Both the position numbers and the translations under genes were made by a program. Under the pieces are notes generated by a model. It made no database searches, was not told the origin of the DNA, and was given only the letters and a program-made list of their open reading frames with translations. 64,000 bases of DNA from CAZBRS01 sp964494475 (lineage in GTDB: Bacteria > Myxococcota_A > UBA9042 > CAZBRS01). The stretch covers positions 18,651 to 82,650 of the forward strand of contig CAZBRS010000023.1 in assembly GCA_964494475.1 (NCBI GenBank), given 5' to 3'. Position 1 is the stretch's first letter. Every line of letters begins with the position of its first letter. Below are positions 15,329 through 25,106 of this stretch, one piece after another.

Positions 15329-16525
15329 ATGAACGTCCTGGCCCTCACCCCCCGCCCCTCTCCAGTGGCGGCCCTCTCCCCCCGCCCCTCTCCCGCTTCG
15401 CAGGCGAGGGGGGTGCTGATGCTCCTCCTCCTCGCCGCGTGCTCCACGCCCACCGAGGCCGATCCCGACACGGCCCCGAAGACGCCGCGCGTGGTCGTGC
15501 GCCCGTTGGCGCTGCAGGCGTGGTCCGAGCAGCTTCGCGTGCCGGCGACCGTCGTGCCGACCGCGCTCGTGAGCGTGCTGCCCGAGACCCGGGGCCGGGT
15601 GCGCGAGCTGCACGTCGACGAGGGCGACGAGGTGGCCCAGGGCGCGCTGCTGGCCGTGCTCGACACCGACGACGTCGACCTCCAGCGCCGCCAGGCCGCC
15701 GGGCAGGTGGCCATGGCCCGCGCGGGGATGGCCGCCGCCACGGTCAACCGCCAGAACCTGGCCCGCCAGCTCGAGCGCTTCGAGGCGCTCAAGAAGGCCG
15801 GCTCTGTGGCCGACGCCGAGTACGACAACGTGAAGGCCGGCTTCGACGCGGCCGAGGCACAGCTGGGGCTCGCGAGGGCCCAGGTCAGCGTGGCCGAGGC
15901 GGCCCTGGCGACCGTCGACGAGGCCCTGTCCGACGCACGCATCACGGCCCCCATCGCCGGGCTGGTGGTCAAGCGCTCCCTCAACGTGGGCGACGAAGCC
16001 ATCCCCCTGTCGCCCGTTCCGTTCTTCGTGCTCGCCAGCGCCGAGCCGCTGTATGTCGAGGGCAACGCCCCCGAGCACGTGCTCGGCCGCCTGCGGGCCG
16101 GCATGCCGGCGCGCCTGACCTTCGACGGCCTGCCCGGCGAGGTCTTCGAGGGCACGGTCAAGCTGATCGGTCCCACCGTCGATCCGCTGGCCAAGACGGT
16201 GCGCGTGCGCGCCGAAGTGCCGAACCCCGTCGTCGAGGGGCGCCGCCGCCTGGCCCCGGGCCTCTCGGGCGTCATCGAGCTGGTGCCGGCCGAGGGACGC
16301 TACTTCGTGCTGCCCCTCAACACGGTGCGCCGCCAGGAAGGCGAACAACTGGTCGTGCTGCTGGTCGACGAGAGCGGCAAGGTGGCCGAACGCCGGCTCA
16401 CGCCCCTGCGCAAGGAGGGCCTCACGTTCCTGGCCCTCGACGGCCTGGCCGAGGGCGAGCGCCTGGTGCTGTCGGCGCCCAAGGACCTGCAGGCCGGCGC
16501 CGCCGTCGACGCGCAGCCCGAGTAG
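15329..16525 (+). CDS. RND efflux adaptor lipoprotein (system 2) with repeat-expanded N-terminus
   Basis: 398 residues. The ATG at 15329 is the copy after the gap; it overlaps the TolC-like gene's TGA when the gap is collapsed. Residues ~5-28 (LTPRPSPVAALSPRPSPASQ) are encoded by two copies of a short C-rich repeat. A lipoprotein core follows directly (GVLMLLLLAAC, Cys38), so a repeat seems to sit inside the n-region of the signal. The mature protein has a lipoyl-like half (TRGRVRELHVDEGDEVAQGA), a helical hairpin (~100-165), the second lipoyl half (DARITAPIAGLVVKRSLNVG), and beta-barrel and membrane-proximal parts. The next gene, the pump, starts 13 bp after its stop. Confidence 0.87.
   Translation: MNVLALTPRPSPVAALSPRPSPASQARGVLMLLLLAACSTPTEADPDTAPKTPRVVVRPLALQAWSEQLRVPATVVPTALVSVLPETRGRVRELHVDEGDEVAQGALLAVLDTDDVDLQRRQAAGQVAMARAGMAAATVNRQNLARQLERFEALKKAGSVADAEYDNVKAGFDAAEAQLGLARAQVSVAEAALATVDEALSDARITAPIAGLVVKRSLNVGDEAIPLSPVPFFVLASAEPLYVEGNAPEHVLGRLRAGMPARLTFDGLPGEVFEGTVKLIGPTVDPLAKTVRVRAEVPNPVVEGRRRLAPGLSGVIELVPAEGRYFVLPLNTVRRQEGEQLVVLLVDESGKVAERRLTPLRKEGLTFLALDGLAEGERLVLSAPKDLQAGAAVDAQPE
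15341..15411 (+). repeat. Tandem C-rich mini-repeat with hairpin (REP-like)
   Basis: Two 23-mers, 15341-15363 and 15371-15393, differ at one base. The second is followed by a segment that folds back: CCCCTC (15385-15390) pairs with GAGGGG (15406-15411). It is translated as the LTPRPSP type of peptide, a signature of short dispersed palindromic repeats seen in many high-GC genomes. Copy number in the true sequence may differ because the assembly gap is adjacent. Confidence 0.65.
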
Positions 16526-16538
16526 CGCGGGGCCGGTC

Positions 16539-19500
16539 ATGTGGATCACCCGACACGCCGTCAAGAACCCCGTCACGACCGTGGTCGTGTACCTGGCCGT
16601 CACGCTCTTCGGCCTCTATGCGCTCCACATCCTGCCCATCGACCTTTACCCCGAGATGCAGAATCCGGTCATCACCGTGGTCACGGGGTACCCCGGCGCC
16701 TCGTCGTGGGACGTCGAAGAGAAGGTCACGAAGCCCATGGAGAAGAGCCTGGCCATCCTGCCGGGCATCGACGAGCTCACGTCCAAATCCATGGAGGGCG
16801 TCTCGGCCGTCTTCCTGAAGTTCGACTACGACACCAACCTCGACGAGGCGAGCAACGACCTGCGCACGGCCCTCGACTGGGCCAAGCAGATCCTGCCCGA
16901 CGGCGTCGACGAGCCCATCCTCTTCAAGTTCGACACGGCGATGATGCCCATCTACTTCGCGGCCATCGCCAGCGACACCTCCGACCTGACCAAGGAGGGC
17001 ACGTGGCTCGACGACCACGTGCTGCAGAACCTGCAGGGCCTGCCGGGCGTCGGCTCGGTGCAGATGTTCAACGTGCACCCCGAGGAGGTGCACGTGCTCG
17101 CCCGCCAGGCCGACCTCGAGAAGACCGGCGTCACCCTCGACCGGATCGGCACGGCGCTGGCCGCCGCCAACGTGGCCACGCCCGCCGGCGCCCTCGAGGA
17201 CGCCCGCTACGATCTGCCCGTTCGCATCCCGGCCGAGTACCGCAGCATCTCCGAGATCGCCGACGAGATCGTCGGAGGAACCCCCTCGGCGCCCGTCGCG
17301 CTCGAGGACGTGGCCGACGTGGTCGACGCCCACAAGGACATGCGCAACGTGGCGCGCCTCGACGGCACACCCGTCGCGGTCGTCTTCGTGCAGAAGCAGT
17401 CGGGCGCGAACACGGTGCAGGTGGCCACGGCCGTCAAGGCCAAGATCGCCGAACTCGAGCGGGAGCTGACGCGCGACGTGCGCTTCATCGAGATCTTCGA
17501 CGCGGCGCGCTTCATCGAGACCATGCTCTCGAACCTGTACCACAGCATCTTCATGGGCGGCCTGCTGGTCATCCTGGTCGTGGTCGTCTTCCTGCGCCGC
17601 TGGCGGGCCAGCCTGATCATCGCCCTCACCATACCCGGCTCGATGATCATCGCGTTCCTGCTCATGTACCTGAAGGGCTACACCCTGAACGCCGTCTCGC
17701 TCATGGCCATGGCCCTGGCGGTCGGCATGGTGGTCGACAACTCCATCGTCTCGCTCGAGAACATCACGCGCCACCTCGATCGCGGGATCGACCCGAAGGA
17801 GGCCAGCAACCGCGGCACCGCCGAAGTGGGCGTCGCCGTCATCGCGTCCACGCTCACGACCATCGGCATCTTCCTGCCCATCATCTTCGTGAAGGGTCTG
17901 GTGAGCATCCTGTTCGGGCAACTGGCCTTCGTCATCGTAGTCACCCTGGTCGCGTCGCTGGTCGTGTCGCTGCACCTGACGCCCATGCTCACCTCCAAGC
18001 TGTTGAAGGCCACCGCCGCCGAGGCCGTCGCGGCTCGCAGGCGTACGTGGCTCAATCGCCTGGACGACGGCTACGCGAGCCTCATCCGCGCCAGCCTGAA
18101 GCGCCGCTGGCTGGTCTACGTGGTCTCCACCCTGCTGCTCCTGGCGAGCGCCGGCAGCATGGCGTCGCTGGGCTTNNNNNNNNNNNNNNNNNNNNNNNNN
18201 NNNNNNNNNNNNNNNNNNNNNNNNNNNNNNNNNNNNNNNNNNNNNNNNNNNNNNNNNNNNNNNNNNNNNNNNNNNTGGTCTCCACCCTGCTGCTCCTGGC
18301 GAGCGCCGGCAGCATGGCGTCGCTGGGCTTCGACTTCCTGCCCCAGTTCGACTCGGGCGACATCCAGGTCATGGCCGAACTCCCCCTCGGCAGCTCCATC
18401 GCCGAGACCGCCGCGACCGGCGAGCACCTGAACCGCGAACTGAAAAAGATCCCCGAGGTGCAGCGCGTGTTCTACCGCGCCGGCCTTTCCGAGGGCGGCT
18501 GGGGCGCGGCCATGGGCCAGAACGAGGGCACCAACGTGCTCGAGCTCAACGTCAAGCTGCCCAGCATCGACAACGGTCGGCGCGGCGTGAAGCTGGTGTC
18601 CGAAGACGTGCGGCGCATCCTCGAGGCCACGCCCAACCTCACGTCGTTCGACGTGCGCCTCAGCGACGGCGGCCCGGGCGCCATGTTCGGCTCCAAGCCG
18701 CTCATGCTGCAGCTCCTGGGCCAGGACTACGCCCGCCTGAAGGCCGCCGCGTGGGAGACCGAAAAGCTGCTCCAGGCCATCCCCGGCACGCGCAACGTCG
18801 CGGCCGAGATCCCCCACGAGAAGCCCGAGGTGCAGATCGACCTCGACCGGCGCCGCATGTCGCTGCTGGGTGTGAACGCCTACCAGGCCTCGAACGTCCT
18901 GCGCACCGCCATCAACGGCACCACGGTCACGCGCTTCCGCGGCCAGGGCCGCGACATCGAGGTGGTGCTCCGGCTGCGCGACGAGGATCGCCGCACGACC
19001 GAGGCCACGGGCCGGGTGCAGGCCCCGTCGCTCCTCGGACCGCCCGTCGCGCTCAACAACTTCTCGAAGGTGGGCAGCGGCTTCTCGCCCATCGCCATCG
19101 ACCACGCCGAGCAGCGCCGCGTGCTGGCCGTGGGCGCCAACGTCTTCGATCGTTCGCTCGGCGAGATCGCCGCCGACTTCGACGCGCAGTCGAAGGAGCT
19201 CAAGCTGAAGTACGACGACCTCACCTTCCGCTGGGGCGGGCAGGTGAAGGAGCAGCGCGAAAATTCGGCCCTGCTCGGACTGGTGCTGCTGCTCGGCGTG
19301 CTGCTCACCTACCTCATCATGGCGTCGCAGTTCGAGTCGTTCCTCGACCCCTTCGTCATCATGTTCTCGGTGCCCTTCGCCTTCACGGGCTCGTTCCTGC
19401 TGCTGGCCGCCATGGGCCAGAACTTCAACGTGCTGGCGTTCCTGGGGCTCATCATGCTGGTGGGCATCGTGGTCAACAACGCCATCGTGCTCATCGACTA

Positions 19501-19786
19501 CATCGGCCTGCTGCGCGACCAGGGGCTGCCCCTCGTCGAGGCGGTCGTCGAGACCACGCGCCGCCGCCTGCGCCCCATCCTCATGACCACCCTCACCACC
19601 GCCATCGGCACGTTGCCCCTGGCCTTCGCGTCGGGCGAGGGCTACGAGCTGTGGCGCCCCATCGGCATCACGGTGGTGGGCGGCCTCACGCTCTCGACGG
19701 CCGTCACGCTGGTCATCATCCCGTCGCTCTACGTCAGCTTCGAGCGCTTTCGCAAGCGCTGGCGCAAGGTTGCAGAGCCAGGCTGA
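16539..19786 (+). CDS. RND efflux transporter (system 2), interrupted by an assembly gap
   Basis: Inner-membrane pump of the second tripartite system. As written, the frame changes across the N run. Deleting the 100 N and one 55-bp copy joins 16539-18175 to 18331-19786 in frame, giving 1030 residues with no stop, so the gene is almost certainly intact. The N-terminus (AVKNPVTTVVVYLAVTLFGL, PIDLYPEMQNPVITVVTGYPG) and C-terminus (FSVPFAFTGSFLLLAAMGQN, RPILMTTLTTAIGTLP) are typical RND. TM4 reads AVGMVVDNSIVSLENI, with Asp400 followed by Asn401 where system 1 has two Asp; this variant occurs in other RND subfamilies. The substrate is unknown. No strong ribosome site is seen before the ATG. Confidence 0.88.
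18121..18175 (+). repeat. 55-bp contig-end duplicate at second gap, left copy
   Basis: Identical to 18276-18330. Same 55-bp overlap pattern as at the first gap. Confidence 0.9.
18176..18275. other. Assembly gap of 100 N
   Basis: Exactly 100 N inside the RND gene. Collapsing it with one duplicate restores the reading frame, which supports an overlap rather than missing sequence. Confidence 0.97.
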
Positions 19787-19799
19787 CTTTGGCTATGCT
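19770..19799 (+). promoter_or_regulatory. Possible promoter of the VWA lipoprotein gene
   Basis: TTGCAG (19770-19775), 18 bp and TATGCT (19794-19799, 4/6) overlap the end of the RND gene, 32 bp before the next start. Confidence 0.35.
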
Positions 19800-19831
19800 A
19801 CGCGCCTGAACGCATCCTGGAGAAACGCCCG

Positions 19832-21781
19832 ATGCCAGTCCTCCTGCGTGCCTCGTGGTTCGTCGCGCTCCTCTCTCTCGTCGTGGCCTGCGGTGGCGAC
19901 GGCGGCGGCGACCGCTTCCTGGGCCGTGTCGACGTGAACACGGGCAACGACGTCGGCTTCCTGCTCGACACGCCCACGCCCGATGACGTCGACGAAGCCG
20001 ACGCGATCGCGGCCGACGTGCCGGCCCCGGACCTCGCCGACACGCTCCTCGACGGCGCCTCGGACGCTCCGGACTACGAAGGAACGCCCGACGGAACTGC
20101 CGACCTCGCCCCGGATACCGCCGACCCCGACCCGCTCGACGCGTCGGGGAAGCCGCGCCTGAAGGTCACGCCGAACCCGCTCGACTTCGGCGAGGTCGCG
20201 TCCGAGGGCCTGGCGCAGCGCGAGCTCACGCTCGAGAACGTGGGCGACACCACCTTGACGGTGTCGGCCTGGGCCCTCGTCAGCGGTGAGACGCACTTCG
20301 TGCTCCTCGACGACCCCGCCGACGAGGGCGAGCCGCCGCTCGCGCTGGAGCCCGGCCAGTCCCGGCTGCTCGTCGTGGCCTTCGACCCGGGCGCGCTCCC
20401 GGCCGGCCCCGTCGCGGGCAAGCTACGCTTCTCGTCCGACGACCCCGTCACACCGCACCTCGACGTGCCGCTGAAGGCCAAGGTCGTGACCACCGCCGTG
20501 TGCACGCTGACCGCCGACCAGGCCGAGTTGGCCTTCGGCGCGGTCGAGGTGGGCTGCGACGAGGCCGTCCGCACCGCGTCGTTCTCGAACCCCTGCCCCG
20601 ACGCCGTGGTGGTCACCAAGGTGCGCGTGAAGGGCGGCGAGCCCTGCACCCTCGAGTTCAGCGTCCAGGGCGTCCCCGGGGGCCCCATCCCGGTCGCGGC
20701 CGGGGGCACGCTGCAGTTCCAGGTGCGCTACCGGCCGCAGAGCCCGGGCGCCGACGCCTGCAAGCTGGCCCTGGCCACCTCGCTCGAGGCGCCCGACCCC
20801 GAGGTCGCGCTCGCGGGAAGCGGCGTCGGGGGCGCGGTCCTCGTGACCGACAGCTTCCACCAGGTACCCGGCAACAAGGCCGACGTGCTCTTCGTGGTCG
20901 ACGGCTCGGGCTCCATGATAGAGCACGTCGAGGCGCTGGCCGCCGACGCCGACGCGCTCGTGCAGGCCTTCCAGGCCCACGGCACCGACTTCCACCTGGG
21001 GGTCGTGGGCATCTCGGGCGTCGACGACTGCGCCACCGCGGGCGACCTGATCGGCGACCCGCCCTACCTCACGGCGGCTTCGTCTCCGAGCCTGTACGAC
21101 GTGGTCGCGGGCTCGGTCGACGACCCGTGTGCCAACAGCGGGTCCGAGCAGGGGCTCGCCGCCGCCTCCCTGGCCCTCTCCCCCGCCAAGACCGCCGAGA
21201 CCTCGTCCCAATGCACCTTCGGCTTCGAGTGCGGGCCGGGCCTGGTCTGCGTCGACGGGCTGTGCGGCGGCCCGAACCGGGGCTTCCTGCGCGCCGACGC
21301 CGCGCTGCACGTGCTGGTCATCTCGGACGAGGACGACCAGTCGCCCGGCACCGTCGAGTCCTACGGCAACGGCTTCCGGGCCATCAAGGGCCCGGCCAAC
21401 CCCGACCTGTTCCGCTTCCACGCCATCGTGGGCAAGCCGAACCAGACCAACTGCCCCGACGGCAGTTACGCCGAGCCGGGGCTGCGCTACCGCGAGGTGG
21501 CCGCCCAGACCGGCGGCAAGACCGGCGACATCTGCACCAACGACTTCGAGGGCCTGCTGGCCGACATCGGCGACGTGGGAATCGCCTTCAAGACGGCCTG
21601 GACCCTCAGCCAGCCCGCCGAGCCCGCCAGCGTCAGCGTCGCCATCGGCGGCGTGGCCTGCGGCGAGGGCTACACCTACGTCGAGGCCACCGGGCAGGTG
21701 GTGGTCGACCTCGAGGGCCCCTGCCTGCCGGGCCCCGGGCAGACCCTGACCGTGAGCTACGCCACGGCGTGCCAGGATTGA
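19832..21781 (+). CDS. VWA-domain lipoprotein with ASH/choice-of-anchor-D type repeats
   Basis: 649 residues. Lipoprotein signal (LLSLVVAC, Cys20), then an acidic low-complexity linker rich in Asp, Ala and Pro (~residues 30-105). Two Ig-like ASH-type beta domains follow (~108-215, VTPNPLDFGEVASEG; ~222-330, ADQAELAFGAVEVGCDE). A von Willebrand factor A domain starts near residue 350 (KADVLFVVDGSGSMIEHV), with the MIDAS motif DxSxS in the form DGSGS and later HVLVISDEDDQS. A Cys-rich insertion (~450-490) contains CTFGFECGPGLVCVDGLCG, similar in style to the other Cys-rich proteins here. Such proteins are common surface/adhesion candidates in Myxococcota; the specific role is unknown. It lies behind RND system 2, likely with its own promoter. 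Confidence 0.82.
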   Translation: MPVLLRASWFVALLSLVVACGGDGGGDRFLGRVDVNTGNDVGFLLDTPTPDDVDEADAIAADVPAPDLADTLLDGASDAPDYEGTPDGTADLAPDTADPDPLDASGKPRLKVTPNPLDFGEVASEGLAQRELTLENVGDTTLTVSAWALVSGETHFVLLDDPADEGEPPLALEPGQSRLLVVAFDPGALPAGPVAGKLRFSSDDPVTPHLDVPLKAKVVTTAVCTLTADQAELAFGAVEVGCDEAVRTASFSNPCPDAVVVTKVRVKGGEPCTLEFSVQGVPGGPIPVAAGGTLQFQVRYRPQSPGADACKLALATSLEAPDPEVALAGSGVGGAVLVTDSFHQVPGNKADVLFVVDGSGSMIEHVEALAADADALVQAFQAHGTDFHLGVVGISGVDDCATAGDLIGDPPYLTAASSPSLYDVVAGSVDDPCANSGSEQGLAAASLALSPAKTAETSSQCTFGFECGPGLVCVDGLCGGPNRGFLRADAALHVLVISDEDDQSPGTVESYGNGFRAIKGPANPDLFRFHAIVGKPNQTNCPDGSYAEPGLRYREVAAQTGGKTGDICTNDFEGLLADIGDVGIAFKTAWTLSQPAEPASVSVAIGGVACGEGYTYVEATGQVVVDLEGPCLPGPGQTLTVSYATACQD

Positions 21782-21807
21782 GGCCGGGGCGGAGCCGCGC
21801 TCCGTCG

Positions 21808-21836
21808 TTGACATCCCCCCCTCCGATATGGATAGT
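21808..21836 (+). promoter_or_regulatory. Predicted sigma-70-type promoter of the dipeptidase-lysS-lol-bamA-skp operon
   Basis: Perfect TTGACA (21808-21813), a 17-bp spacer and GATAGT (21831-21836, 4/6). Transcription would begin about 17 bases before the first possible start codon. This is the only good promoter I see for the seven tightly packed genes downstream. Confidence 0.6.
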
Positions 21837-21859
21837 GTTGCGGGCTTCGGCCGCCCCGG

Positions 21860-22921
21860 ATGCAGCAACCCCAGGAAGTTCCCGTGGAACAAGCAGAACT
21901 CCTCGATCGCGCCCGCGCGCTTCATGCCCGCATGCCCGTGATCGATCTGCACTCTCACTTCCTGCTGTCGGCCACGATCTTCCGGCGACGCTTCCACGAG
22001 GCGCACACTCCCCGGCGCTGGCCCAAGCCCTTCCGCAGCAGCATCGATCTGCCGCGTCTCCTCGAAGGGGGCGTCAGCGGACAGGTGTTCACGGTCTACG
22101 TGCCGGGCAAGCCGCTCTTCTTCGCGAACCGCGAGCGCGCCGACAAGCAGCTCGACCTCTACGAGCGCATCGTGCGCGCGTGCGACGGCGCCGTCGCGCC
22201 GTGCACGACCGCCGCCGAGTTCGAGGCCGCCCGCGCCGCCGGGCGCTTCGCCTCGTTCGCGGCCATCGAGGGATGCCATCACCTCGACGGCGACGTCGAC
22301 GCGCTCGACCACTTCTTCGCGCGCGGCGTGCGGCTCATGCAGCTCACGCACTTCGTCGCCACCGACGTGGCCGACAGCGCCCAATCGCCCTACCGGCCCC
22401 ACGGCGGGCTGTCCAAGCTGGGAGAGCGCGTCGTCCTGCGCATGAACCGCCTGGGCCTGGTGGTCGACGTGGCCCACATGACCGACCCGGGCATCGCACG
22501 CGTGGCCGACGTGGCGCAGGCGCCCTTCGTCTGCTCCCACGCGGGGGTGCGCGCCCTGCGCGACCTCGAACGCAGCCTCTCGACCGAGTCCGTCGACCTC
22601 ATCGCCAAGAGTGGCGGCCTCGTCGGCGTCATCCTCTTCCCCATGCTGCTGGCCAAGGGGGGCGCCACCGTCGACACGGTGGTCGATCACCTGGCCTGGC
22701 TGGCCGATCGCGTCGGCCCCGAGCACCTGGGCATCGGCTCCGACCTCGACGGTCCCACCTGGGCCCCCGAGGGCCTGCGCGACGTGCGCGACTTCCCCGT
22801 GCTCACGGCGCGCATGCTGGCCCGCGGCTTCTCCGAAGCCGACGTGGCGGGCATCTGGGGCGGCAACTTCCTGCGCGTGCTCGACGCGGCGGCCGGAGCC
22901 GCCCGGGCGGCCTCGGCATGA
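21860..22921 (+). CDS. Membrane dipeptidase family (peptidase M19)
   Basis: Zinc-dependent hydrolase of the renal dipeptidase family, acting on dipeptides including some with D-residues. 353 residues from the ATG, or 345 from the GTG at 21884, which has the better ribosome site (AGGAAG, 21873-21878). Metal ligands are visible: His31 and His33 (VIDLHSHF), the bridging Glu in AAIEGCHH, His in VVDVAHM, His in VCSHAGVRAL, and the late Asp in GIGSDLDGPTW. No signal peptide is seen, so a cytoplasmic enzyme is likely. Its TGA overlaps the next start (ATGA). It leads an operon otherwise devoted to lysyl-tRNA synthesis and envelope assembly. Confidence 0.9.
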   Translation: MQQPQEVPVEQAELLDRARALHARMPVIDLHSHFLLSATIFRRRFHEAHTPRRWPKPFRSSIDLPRLLEGGVSGQVFTVYVPGKPLFFANRERADKQLDLYERIVRACDGAVAPCTTAAEFEAARAAGRFASFAAIEGCHHLDGDVDALDHFFARGVRLMQLTHFVATDVADSAQSPYRPHGGLSKLGERVVLRMNRLGLVVDVAHMTDPGIARVADVAQAPFVCSHAGVRALRDLERSLSTESVDLIAKSGGLVGVILFPMLLAKGGATVDTVVDHLAWLADRVGPEHLGIGSDLDGPTWAPEGLRDVRDFPVLTARMLARGFSEADVAGIWGGNFLRVLDAAAGAARAASA

Positions 22922-23496
22922 ACGAGCAGCGCGCCTGGGAGCGCCGCTTCTCCCTCTACGTCCTGCTCGGCTGGCTCGGTGCCATGCTGCTCTTCACGGC
23001 CCTGCACCTGCCCGCCGCCCTGCGCCTTGGCAACGCCCTCGAGATCACCGCCGAACCGGCCGCGGTGCGCACCCGGGGACGCCACCTGGGCTCGCCCCAC
23101 CCCTTCGAGGGCTGGAGCGGCGCGGCCGACGCCGCCGACGTGCTGGCCGAGGCCGGCGCGCTGCCGAAGGCCGAGCCCTACGAGGCCGCGGCCACGCGCG
23201 ACAAGCGCCGTTTCGCCCTCGCGATCGCGTCACGCGACGCCGGCAAGGCCCTGTCGGCCGACGACGCGGGCCTGTTCACCCGCCGGCCCGATCTGTGGCT
23301 GGCCTTCGACGCCGGGCGCGCCGAGCGCCCGGTCGACCCGCGGGAAGCGAGCCTCTGGACCCGCCTGCTCGAACGGCGCGACGCCGCCGTGCACGCCGGC
23401 AACGTCTTCCTGGCCTACCTGGGGCTGGGGGCCGCCCTTCTCGCGCTGGCCGCGTGGGGCGCCCGCCGTCCCGAGCGAAAAGGAGTCACCCCATGA
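22918..23496 (+). CDS. Small membrane protein of unknown function
   Basis: 192 residues, start overlapping the dipeptidase stop (ATGA) and stop overlapping the lysS start (ATGA). There are two membrane segments, ~13-33 (LYVLLGWLGAMLLFTALHLP) and ~165-185 (VFLAYLGLGAALLALAAWG), with a ~130-residue charged, Ala-rich region between them, probably periplasmic. No family is recognised. The overlaps on both sides mean it is translated with its neighbours. Confidence 0.7.
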   Translation: MNEQRAWERRFSLYVLLGWLGAMLLFTALHLPAALRLGNALEITAEPAAVRTRGRHLGSPHPFEGWSGAADAADVLAEAGALPKAEPYEAAATRDKRRFALAIASRDAGKALSADDAGLFTRRPDLWLAFDAGRAERPVDPREASLWTRLLERRDAAVHAGNVFLAYLGLGAALLALAAWGARRPERKGVTP

Positions 23497-25106
23497 CCGA
23501 ACCCCGCGACGACGCCCGCAACGAGAACCTGTCGACCGAGCGCGAGTGGAACAAGCTCGTGCTGCAGCGCATCGAGAAGATCGAGGCCGTGCGCGCGGCC
23601 GGCAAGAACCCCTGGCCGAACGACTTCAAGCCCGACGCCGACACCGCGAAGGTGGCCACCGACAACGACGCGCTCTCGGCCGAGGAGCTCGACGCCCTCT
23701 CGAAGAGCGACGCGCCGCGCCGTTACAAGCTGGGCGGGCGCCTGATGGCCAACAACTTCTTCGGCAAGGCCGCCTTCCTGCGCCTGCAGGATCGCGCGGG
23801 CCGCCTGCAGGTCTTCGTGCGCAAAGACGGCGTGGGCGACGAGGCCTTCGCGGCCTACAAGACCTTCGACATCGGCGACCTCATCGCCGTCGAGGGCGTG
23901 CCCTTCCGCACGCGCACCGGCGAGCTCACGCTGAACGCCACGTCCATCCGCCTGCTCGCCAAGGCCATCCGCCCGCTGCCCGAGAAATGGCACGGCCTCA
24001 AGGACAAGGAGCAGCGCTTCCGCCAGCGCTACGTCGACCTCATCGTGAACCCCGACGTGCGCGACATCTTCCTGAAGCGCAACCGCATCATCAAGGGCGT
24101 GCGCGACTACCTCGACGGCCACGGCTACCTCGAGGTCGAGACGCCCATGATGCACCCCATCCCCGGCGGCGCGAGCGCCCGTCCCTTCGTCACGCACCAC
24201 AACGCGCTCGACATGCAGCTCTACCTGCGCATCGCCCCCGAGCTGTACCTGAAGCGCCTCATCGTGGGCGGCCTCGAGCGCGTGTACGAGATCAACCGCA
24301 ACTTCCGGAACGAGGGGATCGACCGCAATCACAACCCCGAGTTCACGATGATCGAGCTGTACCAGGCCTACGCGACCTACGAGGACATGATCGAGCTCAC
24401 CGAAGAGCTCATCAGCGACCTGGTCGTGAAGATCACGGGGGGCACCACGGTGGTCTGGAACGGCATCACCATCGACTTCGCGCGCCCCTGGAAGCGCGTG
24501 GCCATGGAAGACGCCGTGGTCGAGATCGGCGGCTTCCCGCGCGACAAGCTGCACGATCACGACGCCCTGCGCGCGCTGCTGGTCCAGCACGACGAGCCCG
24601 CGCGCCCCGGCGCCACCTGGGGCGAGCTCCTGGCCGGAGCCTTCGAGGTGCTCTGCGAGGGCAAGCTCGTGAACCCCACCTTCGTCACGCGCTTCCCCGT
24701 CGATATCTCGCCCCTGGCGCGCCGCAACGACGTCGACCCGACCGTCGTCGACCGCTTCGAGCTCATCGTCGCGGGCATGGAGGTCGCCAACGCCTTCAGC
24801 GAGCTGAACGACCCCATCGACCAGGCCGAGCGCTTCCGCGGCCAGCTCGCGGCAGGCCACGAGGAGTTCCAGGACGAGCAGCGCATCGACCTCGACTTCG
24901 TGCGCGCGCTCGAATTCGGCATGCCCCCCACGGCCGGCGAGGGCATCGGCATCGACCGCCTGGTCATGCTGCTCACCGGCGGCGACTCCATCAAGGAGGT
25001 CATCCTCTTCCCGCACCTCCGCCCCGAGGCCGGCCGGCTGCTCGACGAGACCGCCGACGACGCGACCGAGGCCCCCGCCGATGCCCCGGAGAAACCCCAG
25101 GCATGA
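23493..25106 (+). CDS. lysS: Lysyl-tRNA synthetase, class II
   Basis: Charges tRNA-Lys with lysine. 537 residues; the ATG at 23493 has AAAAGGAG 8 bp upstream, and the open frame before it belongs to shadow sequence. The N-terminal OB-fold anticodon-binding domain spans ~65-170 (GGRLMANNFFGKAAFLRLQD). The class II core contains KRNRIIKGVRDYLDGHGYLEVETP (motif 1 region), motif 2 FRNEGIDRNHNPEFTMIELY, and motif 3 GEGIGIDRLVMLL. A short acidic tail (DDATEAPADAPEKP) is extra. The stop overlaps the LolC-type gene by 4 bp. lysS next to lolCD is a recurring order in deltaproteobacterial genomes. Confidence 0.96.
   Translation: MTEPRDDARNENLSTEREWNKLVLQRIEKIEAVRAAGKNPWPNDFKPDADTAKVATDNDALSAEELDALSKSDAPRRYKLGGRLMANNFFGKAAFLRLQDRAGRLQVFVRKDGVGDEAFAAYKTFDIGDLIAVEGVPFRTRTGELTLNATSIRLLAKAIRPLPEKWHGLKDKEQRFRQRYVDLIVNPDVRDIFLKRNRIIKGVRDYLDGHGYLEVETPMMHPIPGGASARPFVTHHNALDMQLYLRIAPELYLKRLIVGGLERVYEINRNFRNEGIDRNHNPEFTMIELYQAYATYEDMIELTEELISDLVVKITGGTTVVWNGITIDFARPWKRVAMEDAVVEIGGFPRDKLHDHDALRALLVQHDEPARPGATWGELLAGAFEVLCEGKLVNPTFVTRFPVDISPLARRNDVDPTVVDRFELIVAGMEVANAFSELNDPIDQAERFRGQLAAGHEEFQDEQRIDLDFVRALEFGMPPTAGEGIGIDRLVMLLTGGDSIKEVILFPHLRPEAGRLLDETADDATEAPADAPEKPQA

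Noticed and set aside
16539..19786. Apparent frameshift/pseudogene in the second RND pump.
   Set aside because: The frame change comes from the 100-N spacer plus a duplicated 55-mer; collapsing them restores one frame.
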